From Argyresthia goedartella (Eukaryota > Arthropoda > Insecta > Lepidoptera > Argyresthiidae): a stretch of DNA of 64,000 nt. How positions within the stretch are numbered: position 1 is the first letter of the stretch; the number at the start of each line of letters is the position of its first letter. The notes below the pieces were generated by a model. It saw only the letters and a list, made by a program, of their open reading frames with translations. It did not search any database and was not told where the DNA came from. A program made the position numbers and the translations under genes. This document shows positions 54,992-64,000 of the stretch, piece by piece. Where the stretch lies: NCBI GenBank assembly GCA_949825045.1, contig OX463829.1, positions 17,640,715 through 17,704,714 of the forward strand, written 5' to 3'.

Positions 54992-56089
54992 CTTTGAAAA
55001 AGGTTTAAAATAAAGTTGCTCTGAAGATGTTTCATGGCGAAACTATGATGTCCCTACATATACATAAAAGTTTAGTCAAATTTGAAGGGTTTATCCCCTT
55101 AAAAATTACTACACCTTTATGTAAACTTATACTCTGGAGGTGCCAATTATTTAGAGATAAGCAATAATTAAATACCTAAAATTTTAAGACTGTAATTAAC
55201 CGAACAATGTTTGATGTTATGTGATGATTGTACCAATTAACCGACTGTGATTATTGTGATTAAAACTACTAAAATGAACATAAATGAATCTGTTCTTTTT
55301 TCAAATTATGTTTTGTGAGTACAGAAGCTAGCATGTTATCCTTTACACATTGACTGTCAGTTCTTAACACTTTCCTCCATAGCAATGATGTCGTTATTAC
55401 AATTGTCATGTACCGATTGACGTGATTTTTAAACACTCGTGCCTTAATTTCCACCGAAAAATGCTTTAAGATCTTCTTATCTTTAAAAAATCTTTAAAAG
55501 TTTCGGCAAAATCGTAATTCGACGAAATTTTGCCAGCGCGTTTAAGATACTAATTCCGGTTTACATCTTAGCTCAACTATATAAATATCTAACATATATA
55601 TCATAGCTACAACCGGGGCTCGAAGACCACACATACAACAAAAAACTCATTAAGGTTTCAGTCTTCTAAGGGCTTTTGACAGCCGTTAAATACAGTTTAA
55701 ACACAAATTAAGCACAACAAGCAAAAGGCAAGAAACGTACTCAAGCAGGCCAAGCTTATTGCCTATCAGCCAGGTTGCCCCTAACCATTCGTGTTTTATT
55801 AAGGTTGTATTTAAACTGTATTCAGCGGTTATCAAAACTCTGGTGTAAGTCCGGCTAAATGGGAGAACATAAAAGTTAAGTGTCGTGAACGTGAGCTCTG
55901 TCCCTCACTTTCCTATAATATTACACTACCGTTAGTTTTCCGAGATTAAAAACAGGCCCTTTGATTGAATTAACCGATATAAACCGGTTTATATTAGGGT
56001 TTACCCCATTATTATATTGAAATGTATGGGAAATTAAACATTGTATTTTTAATGCACTTCTTCAAAGTAAACCAGGTGGAAATCATTAT
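54992..56089. other. no gene recognised
   Basis: About 1.1 kb, AT-rich. No element identified. Confidence 0.35.
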
Positions 56090-56500
56090 TGTTTCGGTGG
56101 ACTATTTCTGGACTATTTTTTGGCTCAAATTTCAAACTGAAAGTCGTAGGCGTTCCGAAGATATTTGATGATATCAAATATTCAAGCTGTAATCCTCACC
56201 AAGATGTCTTAATAACTCTGGAATCGTTGAAGGGCTATTTCTGAAATTTGGCATGGCGTGTGGACTATTTCTGGACTAATTTTTGAAAACTGAACCAAGT
56301 CGATAGGCCCTTCCGTTTGCTTGCACGAGAGAAGAGGATTACAGCTTGACGTCAAGCTGTAATCCTCACCAACCTATAGCTATATCTTCTGAAATATAAG
56401 AGCACTATTTTCTTTCTTTGTGGACTATTTAGGACTATTTTTATGCAGTGTCAATTTCATTTTCATGAAGGGGTCAACGGTGAGCATTACAGCTTGAAGG
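56090..56500 (+). repeat. three diverged tandem units of about 160 bp
   Basis: GTGGACTATTTCTGGACTAT recurs with small changes at 56097, about 56259 and about 56420, a spacing of about 160 nt. Each is followed, about 90-100 nt on, by AGCTGTAATC or its complement GATTACAGCT. Units also contain internal inverted motifs (ATTTGATGATATCAAAT; the 34-bp palindrome at 56334). It resembles a decayed satellite or an element's internal repeats. Confidence 0.7.
56334..56367. repeat. perfect 34-bp palindrome without spacer
   Basis: GAGGATTACAGCTTGAC is followed at once by its exact reverse complement. It lies within the second ~160-bp tandem unit and looks like an inverted duplication of the CAAGCTGTAATCCTCACC motif found once in the first unit. 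Confidence 0.97.
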
Positions 56501-56905
56501 TCGTGAAATTTTAGTATTGATTCGTTGCTCCGTAGCACTACCCGGGAGGACGTGAGGGGCTGTGGGTTCCAAGTATCTCCTTCCGGCGTAAACAACTGCC
56601 TCCCGAATCTTAAATATATTTGTATGGTACTGTATTTGACTACTAGTAAAAATAGATACTTTTTAGGAACTGTCAAAACGGTAATTTTGTTCACGAGTTC
56701 TATGAAATACTTACATGTGACGTTTTAATCAAATGCTGTCTCTTTTACACGAAATTGCGTTTCTAAAATCCAACCGCTGGAAATATACAATTTTGATAAA
56801 CCTTTTTGTTCAAATAGTTTCAACTACAGACACTTTTAAAGATATATAATATATTTATAATATTTATATATTATAAATATATTATATATAAATAGTGTCC
56901 AAGGT

Positions 56906-57148
56906 ATTATTACCTTGGACACTATTTACACACATTGAACTAGCCCCAAACTAGGATTCCCTGTATCTTGGGTACTAAACAATGATACATATACTTACAT
57001 AGATCAATATTATACTTAGATAGATAAACAACCATGACTAGGGTACAAACATCCGTTCTCATCAAACAAATATTTGCCCCCACCGGGACTCGAACCCGGG
57101 ACCCTTGGTGTCGTAGGCAGGGACACTGCCGACTCGGCCGTTCGCGTC
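56906..57148 (-). repeat. tRNA-derived SINE (family SINE-B), facing a short copy of its own 3' end
   Basis: The minus strand starts GACGCGAACGGCCGAGTCGG, has a box B GGTTCGAGTCC (about 57086-57096) and the family body, ending TAGTGTCCAAGGTAATAATA at about 56905. Immediately to the left, 56890-56905 reads AAATAGTGTCCAAGGTATT on the plus strand, the same 3' end inverted. This creates a short palindrome next to an (AT)n palindrome at about 56840-56888. Confidence 0.85.
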
Positions 57149-57445
57149 TATTAGATTTATTGGACTACCTTGTTAAATACCCTATTTTCACAATATTAAG
57201 CTGACAACCCTATGAACTGTAGAATAATTAACTGCGCTACAAATTAGCGATTTCGGAACTTCGAGCACACGCTTCATGCTTTGCATATTTCGATCGCTTC
57301 ATTGTTGGAGCATTCACCCATCTACCCCGTGTCCACCCGTCATCGTTATACGAATTCGTGGTATCAACTGGCTGCAATGACTAGGCTCTGTCATGGCAGA
57401 TACTCACAAATACACAAAAAAGCCGCCTATGTGCTACTGCGCTGT
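57149..57445. other. no gene recognised
   Basis: Sequence between the two SINE-B pieces. Short frames only. Confidence 0.3.
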
Positions 57446-57540
57446 CATTGTCTAGTACCCAAGATACAGGGAATCCTAGTTTGGGGCTAGATCAATGTGT
57501 GTAAATAGTGTCCAAGGTATTATTATCTTTATTATTATTT
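57446..57540 (+). repeat. SINE-B 3' fragment
   Basis: ATTGTCTAGTACCCAAGATA, GGGGCTAGATCAATGTGTGT and GTGTCCAAGGTATTATTAT with a (TTA)n tail. The tRNA-like head is absent. Confidence 0.8.
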
Positions 57541-57869
57541 AACCCATAAATTGGCAATGCTCATCCCAGAGAACACAATGATTGCGCTGATTATTTATGG
57601 CAATGTCCCGTGTGTGGGAAATGGTTTTTCCAGAAAACTAACCGTTTTTTTTTTAACAATCACCCTTAGGCCCTTGGTGTCATTCAGACGCGCCACAGGT
57701 ATGTGTGTTTTTTAGAAAAATATATATTTTGGTTCAATTCAAGGAGAGCGAGCGAGGTAAACAGCAAGTTAGGGTCCGTCAAACGTTGAGCGGTCGTCTT
57801 TGCATCCAGGACAAGCCCGGCCTAAGGATTTGTTTACTTATTACCATATATATTTTTTAAATTTACTTG
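57541..57869. other. no gene recognised
   Basis: No element identified. Confidence 0.3.
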
Positions 57870-58051
57870 ATTACAAACAAACGTTGCTTCTGACCCCACG
57901 CTAGGATACCCTGTGTTGTCGCAACCAGAAACAGCGATGTCACCAACATCCAAGACCTGTGGAATTTTTTTCTTGCTCCCCAGCCGGGCCTCGAACCCGG
58001 GGCCTCTCGCTCGGGTAGCACAGCCTCGACCGCAACACCATAGAGGTCGTC
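57870..58051 (-). repeat. tRNA-derived SINE (family SINE-C)
   Basis: The minus strand starts GACGACCTCTATGGTGTTGC, has box B GGTTCGAGGCC (about 57988-57998), AAGAAAAAAATTCCACAGGT, CGCTGTTTCTGGTTGCGACA and ends GGGTATCCTAGCGTGGGGTC AGAAGCAACG. Confidence 0.85.
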
Positions 58052-58091
58052 CACGTCGACATGCAACTACAGTTGATTCATCTCCCTACTT

Positions 58092-58503
58092 CTTTAGGGT
58101 TCCGTACCCGAAGGGTGTCAAACGGGACCCTATTACTAAGCCTCCGCTCTCCGTCTGTCTGTCTATCTGTCACCAGGCTGTATCTCATGAACCGTGATAG
58201 TAAGACAGTTGAAAATTTCACAGATGATCTATTTCTGTTGCCGCTATAACAACAAATACTAAAAAATAGAATAAAATATTTTTTTAAGGGGGCTCCCATA
58301 CAAACATTATGTCAATACCACATACAAACTTATGAATGCACCTGGTTACGTTCATGAAGTGTGAAAGTAGCCGCACCAATAACTTTGTAAACAACATTTT
58401 ACTATGTAAAATCCAAACTATTCACTCCACACCATCCATACCATTGTACGGTGGTACGGAACCCTTCATGCGCGAGTACGACTCGCACTTGACCGTTTTT
58501 TTT
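58092..58503 (+). repeat. repeat G (copy 5), full length
   Basis: Starts TTTAGGGTTCCGTACCCGAA and continues CTCCGCTCTCCGTCTGTCTG with a short (GTCY)n run, TTTCTGTTGCCGCTATAACA, GGGGGCTCCCATACAAACAT and TACGGTGGTACGGAACCCTT, ending in a T-run. It ends about 75 nt before the putative exon. Confidence 0.85.
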
Positions 58504-58576
58504 ACGTTACATCACGCTACTTTAGATGAACTCTGCTGATCAAATGTATTAATTATGTTCTGTTTGTTTGTTTTAG

Positions 58577-58635
58577 AGTCGGGGAGCACGGATAAGAGCA
58601 ATGGTATGAAGGAACCGGGTTCACCTGAGGAATTG
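58577..58635 (+). CDS. putative internal exon of an unidentified gene
   Basis: A 59-nt segment preceded by a strong acceptor (TTCTGTTTGTTTGTTTTAG, polypyrimidine tract plus AG at 58575-58576) and followed by a consensus donor (TTG then GTATGT, GT at 58636-58637). In the phase that starts two bases in, it reads SGSTDKSNGMKEPGSPEEL without a stop, and it is GC-richer (about 54%) than its flanks. The peptide is short, hydrophilic and Gly/Ser/Pro-rich, as in a linker between domains; I do not recognise the protein. Start phase 1, end phase 0. If real, the window lies in very long introns of a plus-strand gene. Chance occurrence is possible. Confidence 0.4.
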
Positions 58636-59039
58636 GTATGTTATTATTATAAAATACTTAAAATCAATTACATGCTGGCATATGACATGCCCTTTGACAA
58701 TATTTCCAATAACATTTGCTTTATCTTACCTGTTATTCGTATTGTTGGAAATTGAACTATGGTGAAAACACTTTACCGTAGGTCTTTCCACCGGTCTCTG
58801 CTAGTGGGGCGACCTGCTTAAAATCATCGCTTAAATTTAATGAATCGATACGGTCTTCAAACATCCGAGAATCGCTTATGATTTATTTACTTTTTGTCGT
58901 GGCGAATCAAAATAAACGTCAAATAACCTATCTAACGTATGATATGTATGGCGACCTGTCTAAAAACCGACATATTTGTGTGCTTGTGTGCTCTAACAGA
59001 AAAATTAAATATTAGCCCTTACAAGTAAAATGCACTGCT
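58636..59039. other. no gene recognised
   Basis: AT-rich sequence between the putative exon and the transposase remnant; possibly intron. Confidence 0.3.
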
Positions 59040-59389
59040 TTATGCATTTGAACTACTGCTGTCGTCGTTATCGCTGCTGCCCGCATTAAGAGATATTATT
59101 GTCTCGTTTTGTATATATTGTCTACGAGTATATCTCGTTCGAAATCTTGTTGTATTATTGACTTCGTTTTCTCCACAACCTTCTTCCAGTCATCTACTGT
59201 TACTCCTGCACACGCAGCTTCCAGCAATCCCATCATTTTCGCCTTACTAAATGGTGGATGCGTATTGTGTTGAGCTGCATGACCCTTTATATTAGCCCAA
59301 ATAAGCACTATGGCATTATATTCGCAGTGGTAGGGCAGCAATCTTATAACTTCGTACCCGTACCCCTGGGCTAATTCGTCAATTATATA

Positions 59390-60311
59390 CAGTGGAATTC
59401 GGGTATAACGACAATGAAGGGACCACTCTATTTTCGTCGTTATATCCGGAAGTCGTTACAGGCAAAGGTAAAGAGATACAGACACGTACACATGTGTAGT
59501 TTATATTCATTTATTATTGAAAATATTTGCACTTTCCGAACACTCAAAATCCATTTTTCCAAACAGTCTGCCAAATTGATTAGCCTTTTCTTGCAGCAGA
59601 CGACCGCTCAAAGGTACGTTTTTGCTTCTTTGGGCTTTGAACCACATTAGAAGGGCATTTTCGATATCTTGATGCGTCGGTTTGCGGTTTTTCTTAATTT
59701 TTAAGGATTTGGATTCAAAGCATTCTAATATTTTATCACGGTTTTTCCACATCGTAGATACTGTTGAATGGGAAACTTTGTACTCTTTGCACAAATCAGC
59801 ATTGTTTTCACCGTTTTTCAATTTTGAAATGATTTCCGCCTTTTCTTTAACAGTGAATGTGCGTCTAGCAGCCATACTTATTCAAAAGTTTACTAAACCC
59901 AGTTGCTACTCAGAATATCACTTTGTAACTGAACCATAAAAGCTCCGAAACGTACACGCTTCCCTTACCTACTTAGTTGATATCTATAAACAAAAGGTAA
60001 AGGTCTCCACACTTGCTGACCATCTGTGTGCAATGGATGTAAACAAAAGATAAGAAATGTTTGTGAAAGAAAAAAATCTTTGTGTCTTTGGCGGCCGACT
60101 CCGGTCGCAATATCTGCATGGGATTTCTAGGAATTTGTTACAAATGATTCATTAAAACAGTCGCTACACCCGAACTCGGCGTTACATCCAAAGTCGCCAT
60201 AGCCACATGAATTTTGTACTAAAGTATGCTTTAAATTCAAGGGACTTAGATTTAACGTCGCTATAGGTAAATGGTCGCTACAACCAAGGTCGTAATAAAT
60301 GAAATCCACTG
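59390..60311 (-). mobile_element. deleted pogo/Tigger element, 922 bp
   Basis: Both ends begin CAGTGGA when read inward (59390: CAGTGGAATTCGGGTATAAC; 60311 in reverse: CAGTGGATTTCATTTATTAC), and TA flanks each end (59388-59389 and 60312-60313), the duplication made by the Tc1/mariner superfamily. Sub-terminal repeats of GTCGCTACA and GTCGTTA type are present on both sides. The interior keeps the N-terminal DNA-binding frame (59507-59875) but lacks the DDE catalytic domain. Removing it with one TA rejoins the surrounding transposase in frame (CKPIYIIDELAQGYG). Confidence 0.92.
59507..59875 (-). CDS. Tigger/pogo transposase N-terminal DNA-binding domain (truncated)
   Basis: A 122-residue open frame starts at the ATG complementary to 59873-59875. 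Residues 1-55 form a psq/CENP-B-N-type helix-turn-helix: RTFTVKEKAEIISKLKNGEN, then DLCKEYKVSHSTVSTMWKNR, DKIL. Residues about 65-110 match the start of a CENP-B-type second DNA-binding domain (THQDIENALLMWFKAQRSKN and LLQEKANQFGRLFG). The DDE nuclease that should follow is absent; the frame ends at a stop shortly after GKMDFECSES. It could not transpose DNA alone, but if expressed could still bind Tigger ends. No promoter was identified. Confidence 0.85.
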   Translation of the reverse strand: MAARRTFTVKEKAEIISKLKNGENNADLCKEYKVSHSTVSTMWKNRDKILECFESKSLKIKKNRKPTHQDIENALLMWFKAQRSKNVPLSGRLLQEKANQFGRLFGKMDFECSESANIFNNK

Positions 60312-61200
60312 TATATTGGTTTGCATGGCTTGTTAGCTTTGACTAAACTGAATAGTTCTGCTTTTTGTAAACCAGCACTGGCACATACACCATTTCTACT
60401 CAGCCAAGAGACTATGTCTTCTTTATTGCTTAACTGAGTGGGTGGTTTGTCCGCTTATACTGAATGGTGCGATGCATTATCCATAAAGATTGTAGATGGA
60501 TTCTCAAGGTTTAATAGCAGCTTCTCGAACCATTCTTTAAATACATTAAAGTTCATGTCCTCAAGGTAATCGCCTGTTTTTACTAGCCAATGCGAGGAAG
60601 CAATCAGGAATGAAGCTCAATGCTGAGGATGCGTGCCAATAATAAGGCGGGCATCTTTCCCTGATGGCTCTTTTGATGAGGAGGCCGCTGAATCATCGGT
60701 TCATGTATACGAAACCGTATGGTTTGCATTTCACTATGTTTGATCCAGAAACACGACATTTTCCCAATCTTTTACTTTGTTCATTTGCCGTAAGAATGTT
60801 AGTCGATTCAGTTTCACATCCTGGCCCTGCATTAATACGTAACGTATGTCAGCTTTTTTGCTTTTGGATCCTATAGCTTTCAAGACCTTCTTCGGAGATG
60901 TTTTGCATCCAGAAAATAAGCCTACATTTTCTAACGATTCTAATAGCTTTTCAGCAGTAGGAGATTTTTTTCTAGAGTTGTATCCATAAATATGGTTTCT
61001 TATTGCTTCCGCATCAAAACTATCAATGCCAATGATTACATTTTGTCTCATTCTAGAATTTGGCGTTTTAAAGGCATTGTCTTCGAGTCCCGATTTCCCG
61101 AAATTTTCTGTAATTATTCGGGGAACTGTGTTTTTGTTAATGCCAATAGCTGCGGCTACCTGCTCCCGAGCATGAGCGTTGAGAATTTTTGTTTGTCAGA

Positions 61201-62464
61201 GTAGATACCTAATATTAATAATTCCCTTAATAAATGCCGGGTCAGAAGAGTATAACAAAGAGCAAGGACAATCGAATGAGGGAAGCCGGGGTCAGAAGAT
61301 ATTATCAGAGATCACAACAAATACAAGAAATCACTTCGCACTACGACAAAAGCAGTGGTGATCAAGATGACAAGATGTCGTAACAAGATAGAGGCCATGA
61401 CAATGCTTTATAGAAAAAAAAGGATATATATGCCATCATATCTCTATGAGAGTAACATTCCACAAAGTTTTAAAGCCTAAAAATGGAACATCATTCTTCA
61501 TCTTTCGTCCTGAAACCCCTTGGCAGGGTTATAGGAGTAGGACTCACAGTATAGCTCCACTTTATCCGTTTTGTAGCCATCTCTAGCTCTGCCCAGTCTG
61601 AGCTAACCACGGCGGCCTCTTTATTGTACCCTGCAGTGTGTAGGTGAGGCTAATTGATCTTGATTATGATGATGAAAATACGTCTACGTTACGTACCAAC
61701 ATTTTTATAACATATATTATAACATTATAGCTTAACTATGTAACTGATAACCACAGCATCTCCGAAAACGAAAGAAACATGATTCTTATTTCCTATTTTT
61801 TTACTTCTGGTTTGTGCCCTGTCGCTATATTCGTTCTTAATCATTTATATCGTTTTAATCGTTCCCAACGTCTATAATACCTACCTGCCTTTCAGCTTCA
61901 TTGATCAAGAATGTTTTGTAGTTCATACAACCTCACCCTACTCAGACTGTTGCCTTGCATCTATAAACTACCTACCTGCAAAATTTCAGCTTCAAATGGC
62001 AAGTAACTTTTGATCTTCATACAAACTCTGTCAGTCACGGAAATGGCGTTTTATCAAGTAGATGAATCACCGAAGAATATGCGGTGGGTATAAAATATCA
62101 AAATTAATTTCTGCGAGCAAAACAAGCCTGTTTGAACAGGCCAGAAATATTGTTGTTGTCCTGTTTAACTATTCATTGTTTTGGGGCCCCATTACAGATT
62201 GCAGACCATCTTTCGCCACATTTCCGAGCAGTGGAGGGAAAAGAGAACTTCTCTTATCGCACTTCAGACCATCTGACCCTGTAACTTCTCAGCTTCCTTC
62301 AAAGTTACTTTCCTTTGAGGTTTGACAAAAGTAAAGGTGTTTCTTCTCGAATTCAACAACGAAGTTGCAAACAACATCAATTAGACGAGTCCGTTAGTCG
62401 GTATTCTCTTAAACTAACGTAACGACCATTCGAAACGTCTTTAAAGGGCCAAAATTAATGCTTT
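61201..62464. other. no gene recognised
   Basis: About 1.26 kb. The end of the Tc1-like element on this side is not visible. GCCGGGGTCAGAAGATATTA and GCCGGGTCAGAAGAGTATAA form a short direct repetition at about 61234-61300. Confidence 0.35.
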
Positions 62465-63024
62465 TTTAGGGTTCCGTAACTCAAAAGATAAAAAAGGATC
62501 CCTTATAGGATGCAGGAGAGGCTCTTCTCTCAGGAACTATCAGAGATAGAGTCTTGAAATCTTCTGCAAAATGGTCATCCTGATTGCCGCAACATATTTA
62601 AGTCTAATATGAAAAAAGTGGTAAAATGACAAAACGAAAAAAAAAACACCGTAATAAGTCATGTAGGGTATCGTTGAACGGGCTCTTTATAAAGTTTTCA
62701 AAAATATTTTTATAATTTTAGCTTATAACTAAGAAATGATCAAAAAAGTGCAAAAAATTGCCTCCCCCCCCCCTCCTCCTTATATCCGAACTACAGAGAC
62801 TAAATTTATGAAAAAAATACAGAATCTAGAACTTAATCCAAAGATTATAAATCAAAAAAAATATAGGAAAACCTACCCGGAATTGCCAAGGTTTTTTTTT
62901 ATATATCTGTAAACCGTATATACATACTCCTGCACCAGTAGCATGCCGAGTGCGCGGAGGGGGGGGGGGGGGAGGTGAGGTTAGTTAGGAACAGAGCTTT
63001 ATATAGCGCATAGCTTTGTCCCTC
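62465..63024 (+). repeat. diverged G-like 5' end and homopolymer tracts
   Basis: TTTAGGGTTCCGTAACTCAA begins like repeat G but continues differently (GGATCCCTTATAGGATGCAG), as in a related lepidopteran repeat. A C-rich run (about 62764-62780) and a 14-base G run (62959-62972) follow; the G run with neighbouring G blocks could form a G-quadruplex. Confidence 0.4.
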
Positions 63025-63167
63025 ACTCTCCCGGAAAGTGGGCTCACCAATAATATTGAAAACAACGTTTTGCTATGAAAAATCCAAACTACCATTACCA
63101 TACTTACCATTGTACGGTGGTACGGAATCCTTCGTGCGCGAGTCCGACTCGCACTCCACCGTTTTTT
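63025..63167 (+). repeat. repeat G (copy 6), 3' part only
   Basis: CAACGTTTTGCTATGAAAAA, ACCATTGTACGGTGGTACGG, AATCCTTCGTGCGCGAGTCC and a terminal T-run at 63160-63167, immediately followed by repeat D. Confidence 0.75.
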
Positions 63168-63420
63168 TATGACATTCAAATTTCTAACGCCGACGCCCGC
63201 CTGCGTGAATTTGGTACTACAGAACAAGCTAAACAATTGCAGAGCCACAATGCCGGTCAAACATGCGGTTCCTGAACACATCAAAGAGAGCTTATGATAT
63301 GTGTGTAGATAAACTAGTGTATGTAACTGTACATAATTAGACATTAAAACTCTCGAGTGATATTACACTCTCGAGTTTTAATGCCCTCCATTATGCAGCA
63401 GTCACATAATAGTAGTTTAT
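63168..63420 (+). repeat. repeat D (copy 5), 5' truncated, perfect foldback
   Basis: Begins ATGACATTCAAATTTCTAAC without the 5' end and with one core unit. At 63342-63383 CATTAAAACTCTCGAGTG and its exact inverted copy flank a 6-nt loop, the most complete form of the family foldback here. Ends TATGCAGCAGTCACATAATA. Confidence 0.82.
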
Positions 63421-64000
63421 TATATAAGATCTTTCACCTTTCATCTTAATTGCTCTGGTGCTGCATTCCGGGAATGTAATTGAGTGTCAAATCATCTGCT
63501 CGTACTTCCAAGTGACGTCATCTCTTTGCCCATATCAAATCCAATACGTGTGATATCACCTGGAAACGCTCTGCAACGACTTCGACTACGATAAGATTAT
63601 GGATGCTCGCTTATGTGGTCCGAAATTCACAAAGGGAATCAATAATTTTGTAACATAGGTAGGCGTTACGTTTGAGGCATTTTCTTTGAGACATTCTCGT
63701 CTCAATTGCCTCTCGGATATCCCCTTACGGCCGGGAAGGGATGTTGTTTGCCAAATTTTGCTCGGTTTCTGATGTCTTTGACAGCTTATGTAACGTGCTC
63801 AAATCCCTGGGGATAAGGGCTGCTGAAATCACCTGTCTTCAAAGGAAATTTGCCTTAAATGCAACTGCATATAAGCAAATACCAGCATAATGCAACTGCA
63901 CATAAGCAAATACATATACATATTCGGAATCTAGCAGCTCTAGCTTCTGTAGAGGTAGTACGACTGGCTATGAATATATTGCTCTACCTCCTTCTATAGT
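63421..64000. other. no gene recognised
   Basis: No gene. A local direct repeat of GCATAATGCAACTGCA-like sequence occurs at about 63858-63905 (AAATGCAACTGCATATAAGC and TAATGCAACTGCACATAAGC). Confidence 0.4.

Larger units (their letters stand above)
59040..61200 (-). pseudogene. Tc1/mariner-like (IS630-type) transposase, broken and interrupted by Tigger
   Basis: The minus strand encodes, from 61200 down: AHAREQVAAAIGINKNTV (helix-turn-helix start); IGIDSFDAEAIRNHIYGYN and VLKAIGSKSKKADIRYVL; the first catalytic Asp in VVFLDQT (about 60745); after a decayed stretch, TGDYLEDMNFNVFKEWFEKL and the second Asp in IFMDNASHHSV (about 60490); then, beyond the Tigger insert, YGYEVIRLLPYHCEYNAI and VLIWANIKGHAAQ. 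The usual catalytic Glu of the ELIW motif appears as Val. A stop follows HHSV, another follows FLDQT, and frameshifts occur near 60700 and 59098. A Ser/Asp-rich tail ends at 59040. Inactive. Confidence 0.88.

Overview
This window reads as intergenic or deep intronic DNA from a moth or butterfly (Lepidoptera). It is AT-rich and holds no complete host gene. It is filled with degraded mobile elements typical of lepidopteran genomes: LINEs whose 3' UTR ends in a hairpin followed by a short microsatellite tail, RNA-polymerase-III-type SINEs with tRNA-like heads (box A, box B), short inverted-repeat elements, a pogo/Tigger element, a Tc1/mariner-like transposase remnant and RTE-type LINE debris. No bacterial feature (operon, rRNA, CRISPR array) is present. 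The order assignment rests on recognising the repeat families and was not tested by a search.

Layout. 1-13 kb: a CR1/Jockey-type LINE 3' end (961-1480), SINE-A copies, an inverted repeat enclosing a dispersed repeat (4568-5097), two short foldback elements (5541-5778), a tandem array split by a LINE tail (7520-7905) and a 58-bp palindrome (11567-11624). 13.6-15.2 kb: one LINE inserted, with a 6-bp target duplication, in the 3' hairpin of a related LINE. 19.6 kb: two large palindromes side by side. 25-29 kb: an RTE element whose reverse transcriptase domain is deleted, plus the families I call G and D. 29-35 kb is the most repeat-poor part and holds a GC-rich, promoter-like patch (31735-32065) and a 7 x 20-bp minisatellite (35021-35160). 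37.0-39.8 kb: three LINEs nested together. 40-58 kb: more G, D, SINE-B, SINE-C and foldback copies and a ~160-bp tandem repeat (56090-56500). 59.0-61.2 kb: a broken Tc1/mariner-like transposase interrupted by a 922-bp Tigger element that still carries an open frame for its DNA-binding domain. The best candidate for host coding sequence is a 59-nt putative exon at 58577-58635, with good splice sites on both sides.

The genes do not form a pathway. What can be read is an insertion history, and in three places (13.6-15.2, 37.0-39.8 and 59.0-61.2 kb) the order of insertions follows from target-site duplications and from host reading frames that rejoin when the insert is removed in thought. I do not see a previously undescribed biological system; the most unusual items are the nested insertions, the DNA-binding-only Tigger frame, the large palindromes and the structural variation at the hairpin of family D.
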